64,000 nucleotides of DNA from Rivibacter subsaxonicus. Its GTDB lineage: Bacteria > Pseudomonadota > Gammaproteobacteria > Burkholderiales > Burkholderiaceae_C. Under the pieces are notes generated by a model. It was not told the DNA's origin, did no database searches, and saw only the letters and a list, made by a program, of their open reading frames with translations. The stretch covers positions 466,829-530,828 of the forward strand of contig NZ_SHKP01000004.1 of assembly GCF_004217215.1 (NCBI RefSeq). Direction: 5' to 3'. Position 1 is the first letter of the stretch. Each line of letters starts with the position of its first letter. Positions 18,653 to 26,204 of this stretch are shown in pieces. The translations under genes and the position numbers were made by a program.

Positions 18653-19432
18653 ATGCCACGCTTCGCCGCCAACCTCTCGATGCTCTTCACCGAGGTGCCC
18701 TTCCTCGACCGCTTCGAGCGCGCCGCCAAGGCCGGCTTCACGGCCGTGGAGTTCCTCTTTCCCTACGCCTTCGCGACCGCCGACATCAGGGCCCGGCTGG
18801 ATGCCAATGGTCTGCAACTCGTGCTGCACAACCTGCCCGCCGGCGACTGGGACGCGGGCGAGCGTGGCATCGCCTGCATCCCCGGCCGCGAGGCCGAGTT
18901 CTGCGCCGGCGTGGCGCAGGCGATCGAGGTCGGCACCGCGCTCGGCGTGCCGCGCCTGAACTGCCTGGCCGGCAAGATGCCGGCCGGTGCCGACGAGGCG
19001 GTGCTGCGCGCCACCTTCGTCGCCAACCTGAAGTTCGCCGCCGCCGAGTTGCACCGGGCCGGCCTGCAACTGCTGATCGAGCCGATCAACCGCTACGACA
19101 TCCCCGGCTTCTTCCTCAACCGCACCGAGCAGGCGATCGCGATCCTCGACGAGGTCGGCGTGCCCAACGCCTTCGTCCAGTACGACATCTATCACGCACA
19201 ACGGACCGAGGGCGAGATTGCCGCGACGCTGCAGAAGCACCTGGCGCGCATCGGCCATGTCCAGCTCGCGGACAACCCGGGCCGCAACGAACCCGGCAGC
19301 GGCGAGCTGAACTGGCCCTTCCTCTTTGCGCACCTCGACCGCATCGGCTACCAGGGTCACATCGGCTGCGAGTACAAGCCGGCCAACGGCACCGAGGCGG
19401 GGCTGGGCTGGCGGCAGAAGCTGGCGCAGTGA
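18653..19432 (+). CDS. hyi: Hydroxypyruvate isomerase
   Basis: Interconverts hydroxypyruvate and tartronate semialdehyde; TIM-barrel of the xylose-isomerase-like superfamily, 259 residues, normal size. Seen: MPRFAANLSMLFTEVPFLDRF at the N terminus, LLIEPINRYDIPGFFLN with the metal-binding Glu, VQYDIYHAQRTEGEI, GHVQLADNPGRNEPGSGELN and GCEYKP near the end, all in the order of E. coli Hyi. The ATG lies five bases after the gcl stop; a GTG overlapping that stop is a less likely start. It works with gcl and the downstream reductase. Confidence 0.95.
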   Translation: MPRFAANLSMLFTEVPFLDRFERAAKAGFTAVEFLFPYAFATADIRARLDANGLQLVLHNLPAGDWDAGERGIACIPGREAEFCAGVAQAIEVGTALGVPRLNCLAGKMPAGADEAVLRATFVANLKFAAAELHRAGLQLLIEPINRYDIPGFFLNRTEQAIAILDEVGVPNAFVQYDIYHAQRTEGEIAATLQKHLARIGHVQLADNPGRNEPGSGELNWPFLFAHLDRIGYQGHIGCEYKPANGTEAGLGWRQKLAQ

Positions 19433-19451
19433 ACAAGAACCAAGGCAAGCC

Positions 19452-20378
19452 ATGACGACAACTTCCCTCAAGCTCGGATTCATCGGCCTGGGCATCATGG
19501 GCGCTCCGATGGCGGGCCACCTGCGCGCCGCCGGGCACGAACTCTTCGTCCACACCCGCAGCAAGGTGTCGGCGGCGCTGGCCGAGGCCGGCGCCGTCTC
19601 GTGCGGCTCGGCCACCGAGGTCGCCCAGTGCGCCGACATCGTCTTCCTGATGCTGCCCGACACGCCGGATGTCGAAGCGGTGCTGTTCGGCGAGCAGGGC
19701 GTCGCGGCCGGCCTGACGAAATGCGATCGCGGCCCGGACGGCCGCGTGGGCAAGACCGTGGTCGACATGAGCTCGATCTCCCCGATCGAGACCAAGGCCT
19801 TCGCGCAGAAGATCAACGCGCTCGGCTGCGACTACCTCGACGCCCCGGTCTCGGGCGGCGAGGTCGGCGCCAAGGCCGCCAGCCTGACCATCATGGTCGG
19901 CGGGCCCGAGGCCGCCTTCGAGCGGGTCAGGCCGCTGTTCGAGCTGATGGGCAAGAACATCACCCTGGTCGGCGGCAACGGCGACGGCCAGACCTGCAAG
20001 GTCGCCAACCAGATCATCGTCGCGCTCAACATCGCCGCGGTCGGCGAGGCGCTGGTCTTTGCCAGCAAGGCCGGGGCCGACCCGGCCAAGGTGCGCGCGG
20101 CGCTGATGGGCGGCTTCGCCGCCAGCCGCATCCTCGAGGTGCATGGCGAGCGGATGATCAAGCGGAGCTTCGCGCCGGGATTCCGCATCGGGCTGCACCA
20201 GAAGGACCTGAACCTGGCGCTGGCCGGCGCGCGCGCGCTCGGCGTCGCCCTGCCGCAGACCGCCGGGGCGGCGCAGCTGATGAACGCCTGCGCCGCCAAC
20301 GGCGAGGGTCAGCTCGACCACTCGGCGCTGGTGCGGGCGCTGGAGCTGATGGCCAACCACAAGGTCATGCCGGACTGA
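19452..20378 (+). CDS. glxR: 2-hydroxy-3-oxopropionate (tartronate semialdehyde) reductase
   Basis: NAD(P)H-dependent reduction of tartronate semialdehyde to D-glycerate. Member of the beta-hydroxyacid dehydrogenase family: N-terminal Rossmann motif LGFIGLGIMGAPMAGHL, substrate-binding signature DAPVSGGEVGAKAASLTIMVGG cut in two parts (DAPVSGG, then LTIMVGGPE), and the catalytic Lys in GQTCKVANQIIVALN. 308 residues; ordinary family members are about 290-300. A short insertion (GLTKCDRGPDGRVGKTVVDM) lengthens the first domain. It lies 19 bases after hyi and 22 bases before the kinase, in one operon. Confidence 0.94.
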   Translation: MTTTSLKLGFIGLGIMGAPMAGHLRAAGHELFVHTRSKVSAALAEAGAVSCGSATEVAQCADIVFLMLPDTPDVEAVLFGEQGVAAGLTKCDRGPDGRVGKTVVDMSSISPIETKAFAQKINALGCDYLDAPVSGGEVGAKAASLTIMVGGPEAAFERVRPLFELMGKNITLVGGNGDGQTCKVANQIIVALNIAAVGEALVFASKAGADPAKVRAALMGGFAASRILEVHGERMIKRSFAPGFRIGLHQKDLNLALAGARALGVALPQTAGAAQLMNACAANGEGQLDHSALVRALELMANHKVMPD

Positions 20379-20400
20379 AGAAACGCGCGAAGATCCGCGC

Positions 20401-21687
20401 ATGGATATCGAACCCCGCACCTTCCTCCGCTCGTTGTTCGACACCGCCGTTGCCGCGGCCCAGCCCTCGCTGGTGACGGCCGCGCATCTGCCGGCGCCAC
20501 CCAAGGGCCGCACGCTGGTGCTCGGCGCCGGGAAGGCCGGCGGCGCGATGGCGGCGGCGGTCGATGCGCTGTGGCCCAAGGACGCGCCACTGTCGGGCCT
20601 GGTCGTGACCCGCTACGACCACGTGCCGCCGGCCTACCGGGCCAGTCCCGGCCGCATCGAGGTGGTCGAAGCCGCGCACCCGGTGCCGGACGAAGCCGGG
20701 GCCCAGGCCGCGCGTCGCATCGTCGAACTCGCCCGCGGTCTCACGGCCGATGACTTGGTGCTGTGCCTGATCTCCGGCGGCGGCTCCTCGCTGCTGTCGA
20801 TGCCGGCCGAAGGCCTCACGCTCGACGACAAGCAGCGCATCAACCGCGCGCTGCTGCACAGCGGCGCCAACATCACCGAGATGAACTGCGTGCGCAAGCA
20901 CCTCTCGGCGATCAAGGGCGGGCGCCTGGCGGCGCTGTGCGCGCCGGCGCGGGTGATCACGCTGCTGATCTCCGACGTGCCGGGCGACGACCCGAGCGTG
21001 ATCGCCAGTGGCCCGACCGTGGCCGACGCCAGCAGCTGCGCCGACGCGCTGGCGATCCTGCAGCGCTATGCGATCGAGGTGCCGGGCGCCGCGCTGGAAG
21101 GCTTGCGCAGCGGCGCCTTCGAGACGCCCAAGCCGGTCGACCCGCGCCTGCAGCGCAACGAACTGCGCATGATCGCCACGCCGCAGCAGAGCCTCGAGGC
21201 CGCCGCGGCGGCGGCACGCGCGGCCGGCGTCGAGGCGCACATCCTCAGCGACGAGATCGAGGGCGAGAGCCGCGAGGTCGGCAAGGTCCACGCGGCGCTG
21301 GCGCGCGCGGTGGCGCGGCGCGGGCAACCCTTCGCCAGGCCCTGCGTGATCCTCAGCGGCGGCGAGACGACGGTGACGGTGAAGAGCAAGGGCGGCCGAG
21401 GAGGGCGCGCCACCGAGTTCCTGCTCGGCTGCGCGATCGCGCTGCAGGCCGAGCCCGGCGTCTGGGCGCTGGCTGGCGACACCGACGGCATCGACGGCGT
21501 CGAGAGCAACGCCGGCGCCATCGCCGGACCCGACACGCTGGCGCGCGCCACGGCGCTCGGCCTCAAGGCGCAGGAGCGGCTCGATGCCAACGACGCCTGC
21601 AGCTTCTTCGAGGCGCTCGGCGACCTCGTGACCACCGGCCCGACCTTCACCAACGTCAACGATTTCCGGGCCTTGCTGGTGCTGTAG
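20401..21687 (+). CDS. ttuD: Glycerate 2-kinase, MOFRL/TtuD type
   Basis: Phosphorylates glycerate so that it enters lower glycolysis; class of the GckA/TtuD kinases (DUF4147 plus MOFRL domain), which make 2-phosphoglycerate. Seen: an N-terminal alpha/beta domain with TLVLGAGKAGGAMAAAVDAL, LVLCLISGGGSSLLSMPAEG and HLSAIKGGRLAAL, and the C-terminal MOFRL part with VILSGGETTVTV, GRGGRATEFLLGCAIAL and ALAGDTDGIDG. 428 residues, typical. It ends the gcl operon and is followed by strong hairpins. The gene name is by family; gckA would be an equivalent choice. Confidence 0.92.
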   Translation: MDIEPRTFLRSLFDTAVAAAQPSLVTAAHLPAPPKGRTLVLGAGKAGGAMAAAVDALWPKDAPLSGLVVTRYDHVPPAYRASPGRIEVVEAAHPVPDEAGAQAARRIVELARGLTADDLVLCLISGGGSSLLSMPAEGLTLDDKQRINRALLHSGANITEMNCVRKHLSAIKGGRLAALCAPARVITLLISDVPGDDPSVIASGPTVADASSCADALAILQRYAIEVPGAALEGLRSGAFETPKPVDPRLQRNELRMIATPQQSLEAAAAAARAAGVEAHILSDEIEGESREVGKVHAALARAVARRGQPFARPCVILSGGETTVTVKSKGGRGGRATEFLLGCAIALQAEPGVWALAGDTDGIDGVESNAGAIAGPDTLARATALGLKAQERLDANDACSFFEALGDLVTTGPTFTNVNDFRALLVL

Positions 21688-21721
21688 CCAGCCGCTGGCA
21701 GCGTCTGCCCGCCCGCCGTCT

Positions 21722-21800
21722 CCCGGGCGCCTTTTTGGCGCCGCCCCGGGGCAATCCCACCCCCACGCCAGCCCGCCGTGCCCCCCGCCAAGAGGGGGGG
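21722..21800 (+). terminator. Two GC-rich hairpins after the glycerate kinase gene
   Basis: First hairpin: GGCGCC (21726-21731), loop TTTTT, GGCGCC (21737-21742), extended outward by CCCG/CGGG with a small bulge. Second: CCCCCC (21781-21786), loop GCCAAGA, GGGGGG (from 21794). There is no T-run, so termination efficiency is uncertain; they may instead be members of a dispersed palindromic repeat family, since a similar G/C block occurs at 55832-55856. Confidence 0.5.
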
Positions 21801-21895
21801 ATGAAAGGGGTCTGCCGCTCAAAATTTTCGCCAGCACTCGACAAGGCGCAGCGCGCTGCGCGACGTGCGGGTTCAGATCAACGAGCGGAGACTTC

Positions 21896-23692
21896 ATGCG
21901 CCACCCGAGACCTTGTGTCGTCCCTTCCCGCGCGGGCACCAGCCCCCTGCGGATCACTGCCGTCGCGACGGCCGCGCTGGCCGCATTGCTGGCCACCGGC
22001 GGCGCGCAGGCCTTCGAGATCGATACGGGTAATCCCGATATCGCGATTCGCTGGGACAACACCGTGCGTGCCAACCTCGCCGCCCGCGTCGAGAACCGTG
22101 ACGACAAGATCGGCAACACGCCGGCCGCCGACGAGGGCACCTGGCTCTTCGACCAGGGCGACATGGTCGCCAAGCGCCTGGACCTGCTGTCCGAGCTCGA
22201 TGTCATCTACAAGAAGCGCTACGGCGCCCGCATCAGCGGCGCCGGCTGGTTCGATGCTGCCTACGGCAGCAACGGCCGCTCCAACCCGAATCCGCCGCTG
22301 TCGCAGATTCCGAGCTACATCAACAACGTCTTCAGCAGCACCACCAAGCGCCTCTATCGCGGCGCCTCGGGTGAACTGCTCGATGCCTTCGTCTTCGGCG
22401 GCGTCGACCTCGGCGACGTGCCGGTCAACGCCAAAGCCGGCCGTCACACGATCTACTGGGGCGAGTCGGTCTACCTCGGCGGCCACCTGCACAGCGTGTC
22501 GTACGCGCAGTCGCCGCTGGATCTGCAGAAGGGCTTCGCCACGCCCGGCACCGAAGTCAAGGAACTGTTCCGTCCGCTGAACCAGTTGTCGGCGCAGGCA
22601 CAGATCACCGACACCCTGTCGCTGGCTGGCCAGTACCTGCTCGAGTGGGAGCCGGCGCGCTTCCCCGAGGGCGGCACCTACCTCGGCCCGGTGGACTTTG
22701 CGTTCAACGGCCCCGATCGCTTTCTGGTGGCGAACCTGCCGAACAACCCGGCGCTAGGCCCCTTGGCAGGACAAGGCGTCGGCTTCACGCGCGGCAACGC
22801 CGCGGAGCCGAAGCAACGCGGCGAGTGGGGCCTGGCGGCACGCTGGACGCCGGAACTGCTCGATGGTGGAACGGCGGGCCTCTACTATCGCGATTTCGCC
22901 GACAAGCTGCCGCAGGCGCTGGCGACCAAGGTCACCTTGAGCCCCGCGCTGCCGGGCGTGGGCAGGGTGCCGCTGGCCAGCGGCAGCGAATACAACATGA
23001 TCTACGCTGACCGCATCCAGCTGCTCGGCGCCAGCATTGCGAAGAATATCGGTTCGGTGAGCGCCAGCGCCGAGATCTCGTACCGCAAGAACATGCCGCT
23101 GAACTCGCAGATCCTGGGCGTCGCCCCCGGCCTGCCCGAGCAAGGCGAGACCAAGGGCCCGCGCGGCAATACCTGGCACGGCCTGGTCAACATGCTGGGC
23201 GCGATCGCGAAGACGCCGCTGTTCGACGCCGCGACCTTTGGCGCCGAATTGCAGTGGATGCACCTGGACAAGGTCACCAGCGGTGAGACCCTGTTCAACG
23301 GTGTCGGCTACGCGCCCTGCGCCGCCGTCGGCACCGCGCCGGCCAAGGGCAAGTGGGACGGCTGCGCGACGAGCAGTTACGTCGGCACGAGCCTGGCCTT
23401 CACCCCGACCTGGTTCCAGGTCTTGCCCGGGGTCGACTTGTCGGCGCCGATGTCCTACGCCGTGGGCCTCAAGGGCAATGCGGCCGTCACCTTCGGCGGC
23501 AACCAGGGCCTGGGTAACTACACCTTGGGCCTGTCCGCCGACGTGCAACAGAAGTACCGCTTCGACCTGAAGTACGTCGACTTCGTCGGCCACTACAAGG
23601 ACAACGGCACCTCCGTCACGGCCGTCAACGGTTTCACGACCTATCTGGTCGACCGCGGCTTCGTCAGCCTGACCTTCAAGACTACTTTCTGA
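21896..23692 (+). CDS. DUF1302 family outer-membrane protein
   Basis: Predicted beta-barrel outer-membrane protein of 598 residues. A signal peptide (about residues 1-39, ending GGAQA) is followed by FEIDTGNPDIAIRWDNTVRANLAARVE, the typical DUF1302 opening, many alternating hydrophobic/polar strands, and a C-terminal aromatic residue (SLTFKTTF) as in barrel proteins recognised by the BAM complex. GGAG precedes the ATG. DUF1302 genes are usually paired with DUF1329, as here, and often occur near RND exporters in gene sets for uptake or handling of hydrophobic compounds; no substrate has been assigned here. Eleven bases separate it from the DUF1329 gene. Confidence 0.9.
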   Translation: MRHPRPCVVPSRAGTSPLRITAVATAALAALLATGGAQAFEIDTGNPDIAIRWDNTVRANLAARVENRDDKIGNTPAADEGTWLFDQGDMVAKRLDLLSELDVIYKKRYGARISGAGWFDAAYGSNGRSNPNPPLSQIPSYINNVFSSTTKRLYRGASGELLDAFVFGGVDLGDVPVNAKAGRHTIYWGESVYLGGHLHSVSYAQSPLDLQKGFATPGTEVKELFRPLNQLSAQAQITDTLSLAGQYLLEWEPARFPEGGTYLGPVDFAFNGPDRFLVANLPNNPALGPLAGQGVGFTRGNAAEPKQRGEWGLAARWTPELLDGGTAGLYYRDFADKLPQALATKVTLSPALPGVGRVPLASGSEYNMIYADRIQLLGASIAKNIGSVSASAEISYRKNMPLNSQILGVAPGLPEQGETKGPRGNTWHGLVNMLGAIAKTPLFDAATFGAELQWMHLDKVTSGETLFNGVGYAPCAAVGTAPAKGKWDGCATSSYVGTSLAFTPTWFQVLPGVDLSAPMSYAVGLKGNAAVTFGGNQGLGNYTLGLSADVQQKYRFDLKYVDFVGHYKDNGTSVTAVNGFTTYLVDRGFVSLTFKTTF

Positions 23693-23703
23693 GGATTGCC
23701 ACG

Positions 23704-25053
23704 ATGAACCGCAATTTCCATCGCATCACCGTCGCAGCCGCTCTGCTCGCTGCCTTTGGCGCGCAGGCCGCCGTCAGCGCCGACGAGGCCAAGGCCCTGG
23801 GCGGCAACCTGACGCTGATCGGCGCCGAGAAGGCCGGCAACGCCGCCGGCACGATCCCCGCCTACGCCGGCGGTCTGACCACGCCGCCGGCTGGCTTCAA
23901 GGCCGGCGACGGCATCCGCCCGAACCCGTTCGCGGCCGAGAAGCCGCGTCTGCAGATCGACGCCAAGAACATGGCCGCGAACGCGGGCCAGTTGACCGAA
24001 GGCACCAAGGCACTGCTGCAAAAGTACCCCACGATGCGCGTCGACGTCTACCCGACGCACCGCACCGTCGCGTTCCCGAAGTTCGTCACCGAAAACACGG
24101 CCAAGGCCGCGGTCACCGCAAAGACCACCAACGACGGCCGTTCGATGGAAGGCGCGCATGCCGGCTTCCCGTTCCCGATCCCCAAGACCGGCAACGAGGC
24201 GATGTGGAACCATCTGGTGCGCTTCAACGGCGTCGCCTATGAGGCCAAGTACCGCAACCTGAGCGTCGATGCCAGCGGCCGCGCGACCCTGTCGACCGAA
24301 GGCCTCAGCACGCAGGAATTCCCGTACTGGGACATCGCCAAGCCGACGGCCGACACCTACTGGCGCATCAAGCTGAGCTACACCGGCCCGGCGCGGCGCG
24401 CCGGCGAGGCGCTGATGCTGGTCGACCCGCTCGACATCGGCAGCAAGGACCGCAAGGCCTGGATGTACCTGCCCGGGCAGCGCCGCGTGAAGGTCGCACC
24501 GGACCTGTCGCACGACACGCCGAACCCCGGCACCGCCGGTGCGACGACCTTCGACGACACCTTCATCTTCAACGGCTCGATGGAGCGCTTCGACTTCAAG
24601 CTGGTCGGCAAGAAGGAGATGATCGTCCCGTACAACGCCTATGGTGCGGTCTACCAGGCCAAGCAGGATGAACTGCTGAAGCCCGGCCATCTGAACCCTG
24701 ATCTGGTGCGCTGGGAACTGCACCGCGTCTGGGTCGTCGAGGCGACGCTGAAGGAAGGCAAGCGCCATGTCTACAGCAAGCGCACCTTCTACCTCGACGA
24801 GGACTCGTGGGCGGCGGTGGCTTCGGACGAGTACGACGCCCGCGGCCAGCTCTACCGCGCCGGCTTCGCCTACATGGCGCCGAGCTACGACCTGCCGGCG
24901 CCGTACACCGACATGTTCGGCCACTACGACCTGGTGTCCGGCGTCTACTCGGTGACCGGCTTCACCGCCGAGACCGGCGGCATGCGCCAGACCAAGCCGC
25001 TGGCCGAGCGCGAGTGGACGCCCGACGCCCTGGCCGGCGCCGGCATCCGCTGA
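23704..25053 (+). CDS. DUF1329 family periplasmic/envelope protein
   Basis: 449 residues with a cleavable signal peptide (MNRNFHRITVAAALLAAFGAQA-type, about 22 residues). The family has a LolB/outer-membrane lipoprotein-sorting-like fold, which suggests lipid or hydrophobic ligand carriage between membranes; that function is inferred. Seen: NPFAAEKPRLQIDAKN, a central GNEAMWNHLVRFNGVA, WMYLPGQRRVKVAPDLSHD and a C-terminal YDARGQLYRAGF segment, all usual for DUF1329. It follows the DUF1302 barrel by 11 bases and precedes the YCF48-like gene by 28, so the four genes are probably one transcript. Confidence 0.9.
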   Translation: MNRNFHRITVAAALLAAFGAQAAVSADEAKALGGNLTLIGAEKAGNAAGTIPAYAGGLTTPPAGFKAGDGIRPNPFAAEKPRLQIDAKNMAANAGQLTEGTKALLQKYPTMRVDVYPTHRTVAFPKFVTENTAKAAVTAKTTNDGRSMEGAHAGFPFPIPKTGNEAMWNHLVRFNGVAYEAKYRNLSVDASGRATLSTEGLSTQEFPYWDIAKPTADTYWRIKLSYTGPARRAGEALMLVDPLDIGSKDRKAWMYLPGQRRVKVAPDLSHDTPNPGTAGATTFDDTFIFNGSMERFDFKLVGKKEMIVPYNAYGAVYQAKQDELLKPGHLNPDLVRWELHRVWVVEATLKEGKRHVYSKRTFYLDEDSWAAVASDEYDARGQLYRAGFAYMAPSYDLPAPYTDMFGHYDLVSGVYSVTGFTAETGGMRQTKPLAEREWTPDALAGAGIR

Positions 25054-25081
25054 AGTCAGCCGCAGTGCACGGAGTCCTGCC

Positions 25082-26179
25082 ATGCTGACCGATCGCCGCC
25101 GCTTGCTCGGCTTCGCGCTGGCCGGTGCCGCCGTCTGCACGTTGACGCGCGCCGCCGGCGGCGCGGCCGCCGGCTGGCGCGACGTGCTCGACACGCCGGC
25201 GCTGCCCTCGGTGCTCGCGCCCCGGGCCCTGGTGGGCGGCCTCGCTCGCGCCGGCTCGCGCATCGTCGCGGTCGGCCAGCGTGGCCACGTGCTGTGGTCC
25301 GACGACGAAGGCAGGAGCTGGACCCAGGCCCAGGTGCCGGTCAGCTCCGACCTGGTCGCGGTCTGTTTCTCCGACCACCAGCGCGGCTGGGCGGTGGGTC
25401 ACGACGGCGTCGTGCTGCACAGCGCCGACGCCGGCCGCAGCTGGACGCTGCAGCTCGACGGGCGGCGCAGCGGCGCGTTGATGGTCGAGCACTACGAGAA
25501 GCGACTGGCAGCCGGCGTCACGCCGGCCGAGGAGCTCAAGCGCATCGAGGCGGCGCTGGCCGAGGCCCGGCGCTTCGCCGAGCAGGGCGCCGAGAACCCG
25601 CTGCTGGACGTCTGGTTCGAGAGTCCCTCGACCGGCTTCGTCGTCGGTGCCTTCGGCCAGGTGCTGCGCACCACCGACGGCGGCGCCCATTGGGAGCCAT
25701 GGCTGCATGCGGTCGACAACCCCAAGGGCCTGCATCTCTACGCGGTGGCTGCCGTCGGCGACGCGCTGTTCATCGTCGGCGAGCAGGGCCTGGCCTTGCG
25801 CCTCGATCGCGAGAAGTCGCAGTTCCGCGCTATCGAGCTGCCCTACAAGGGCACGCTGTTCGGCCTGACCGGCAACGAGCGCGCGCTGGTCGCGCACGGC
25901 CTGCGCGGCAGCCTGCTGCGCAGCACCGACGGCGGCACGAACTGGGCCGTGGTGCCCTCGGGCCTGCAGGTCGGCCTGACGGCCAGCACCCGCGGCGAGG
26001 ACGGCACGCTGTTCGTCGTCAGCCAGGCCGGCCATGTGCTGGCCAGTCGAGACGACGGCGCCAGCTTCCGCCCCGTGCCGCAGCAGCGGCCGCAACCCAC
26101 GGCCGCGGTCGTCGCGTCCGGCAAGAGCGCCCTGGTGCTCGGCGGTCCGCGCGGCATTCAAGGCATTGCGCTGCCCTGA
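25082..26179 (+). CDS. YCF48/BNR-type beta-propeller protein, exported
   Basis: 365-residue protein with a twin-arginine-like signal (TDRRRLLGFALAGAAVC, cleavage near AAGG). The mature part has repeated propeller blades with the Asp-box-like pattern: VLWSDDEGRSWTQ, VLHSADAGRSWTLQ, VLRTTDGGAHWEPW, LLRSTDGGTNWAV and VLASRDDGASFRPV, which is the YCF48/photosystem II stability factor HCF136-like family. In non-photosynthetic bacteria such proteins sit beside MMPL/RND transporters, as here, and may serve as assembly factor or periplasmic partner; the role is inferred. It lies 25 bases before the transporter gene. Confidence 0.85.
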   Translation: MLTDRRRLLGFALAGAAVCTLTRAAGGAAAGWRDVLDTPALPSVLAPRALVGGLARAGSRIVAVGQRGHVLWSDDEGRSWTQAQVPVSSDLVAVCFSDHQRGWAVGHDGVVLHSADAGRSWTLQLDGRRSGALMVEHYEKRLAAGVTPAEELKRIEAALAEARRFAEQGAENPLLDVWFESPSTGFVVGAFGQVLRTTDGGAHWEPWLHAVDNPKGLHLYAVAAVGDALFIVGEQGLALRLDREKSQFRAIELPYKGTLFGLTGNERALVAHGLRGSLLRSTDGGTNWAVVPSGLQVGLTASTRGEDGTLFVVSQAGHVLASRDDGASFRPVPQQRPQPTAAVVASGKSALVLGGPRGIQGIALP

Positions 26180-26204
26180 GCGGGCAGCCTCCGGAGAATT
26201 TCAG

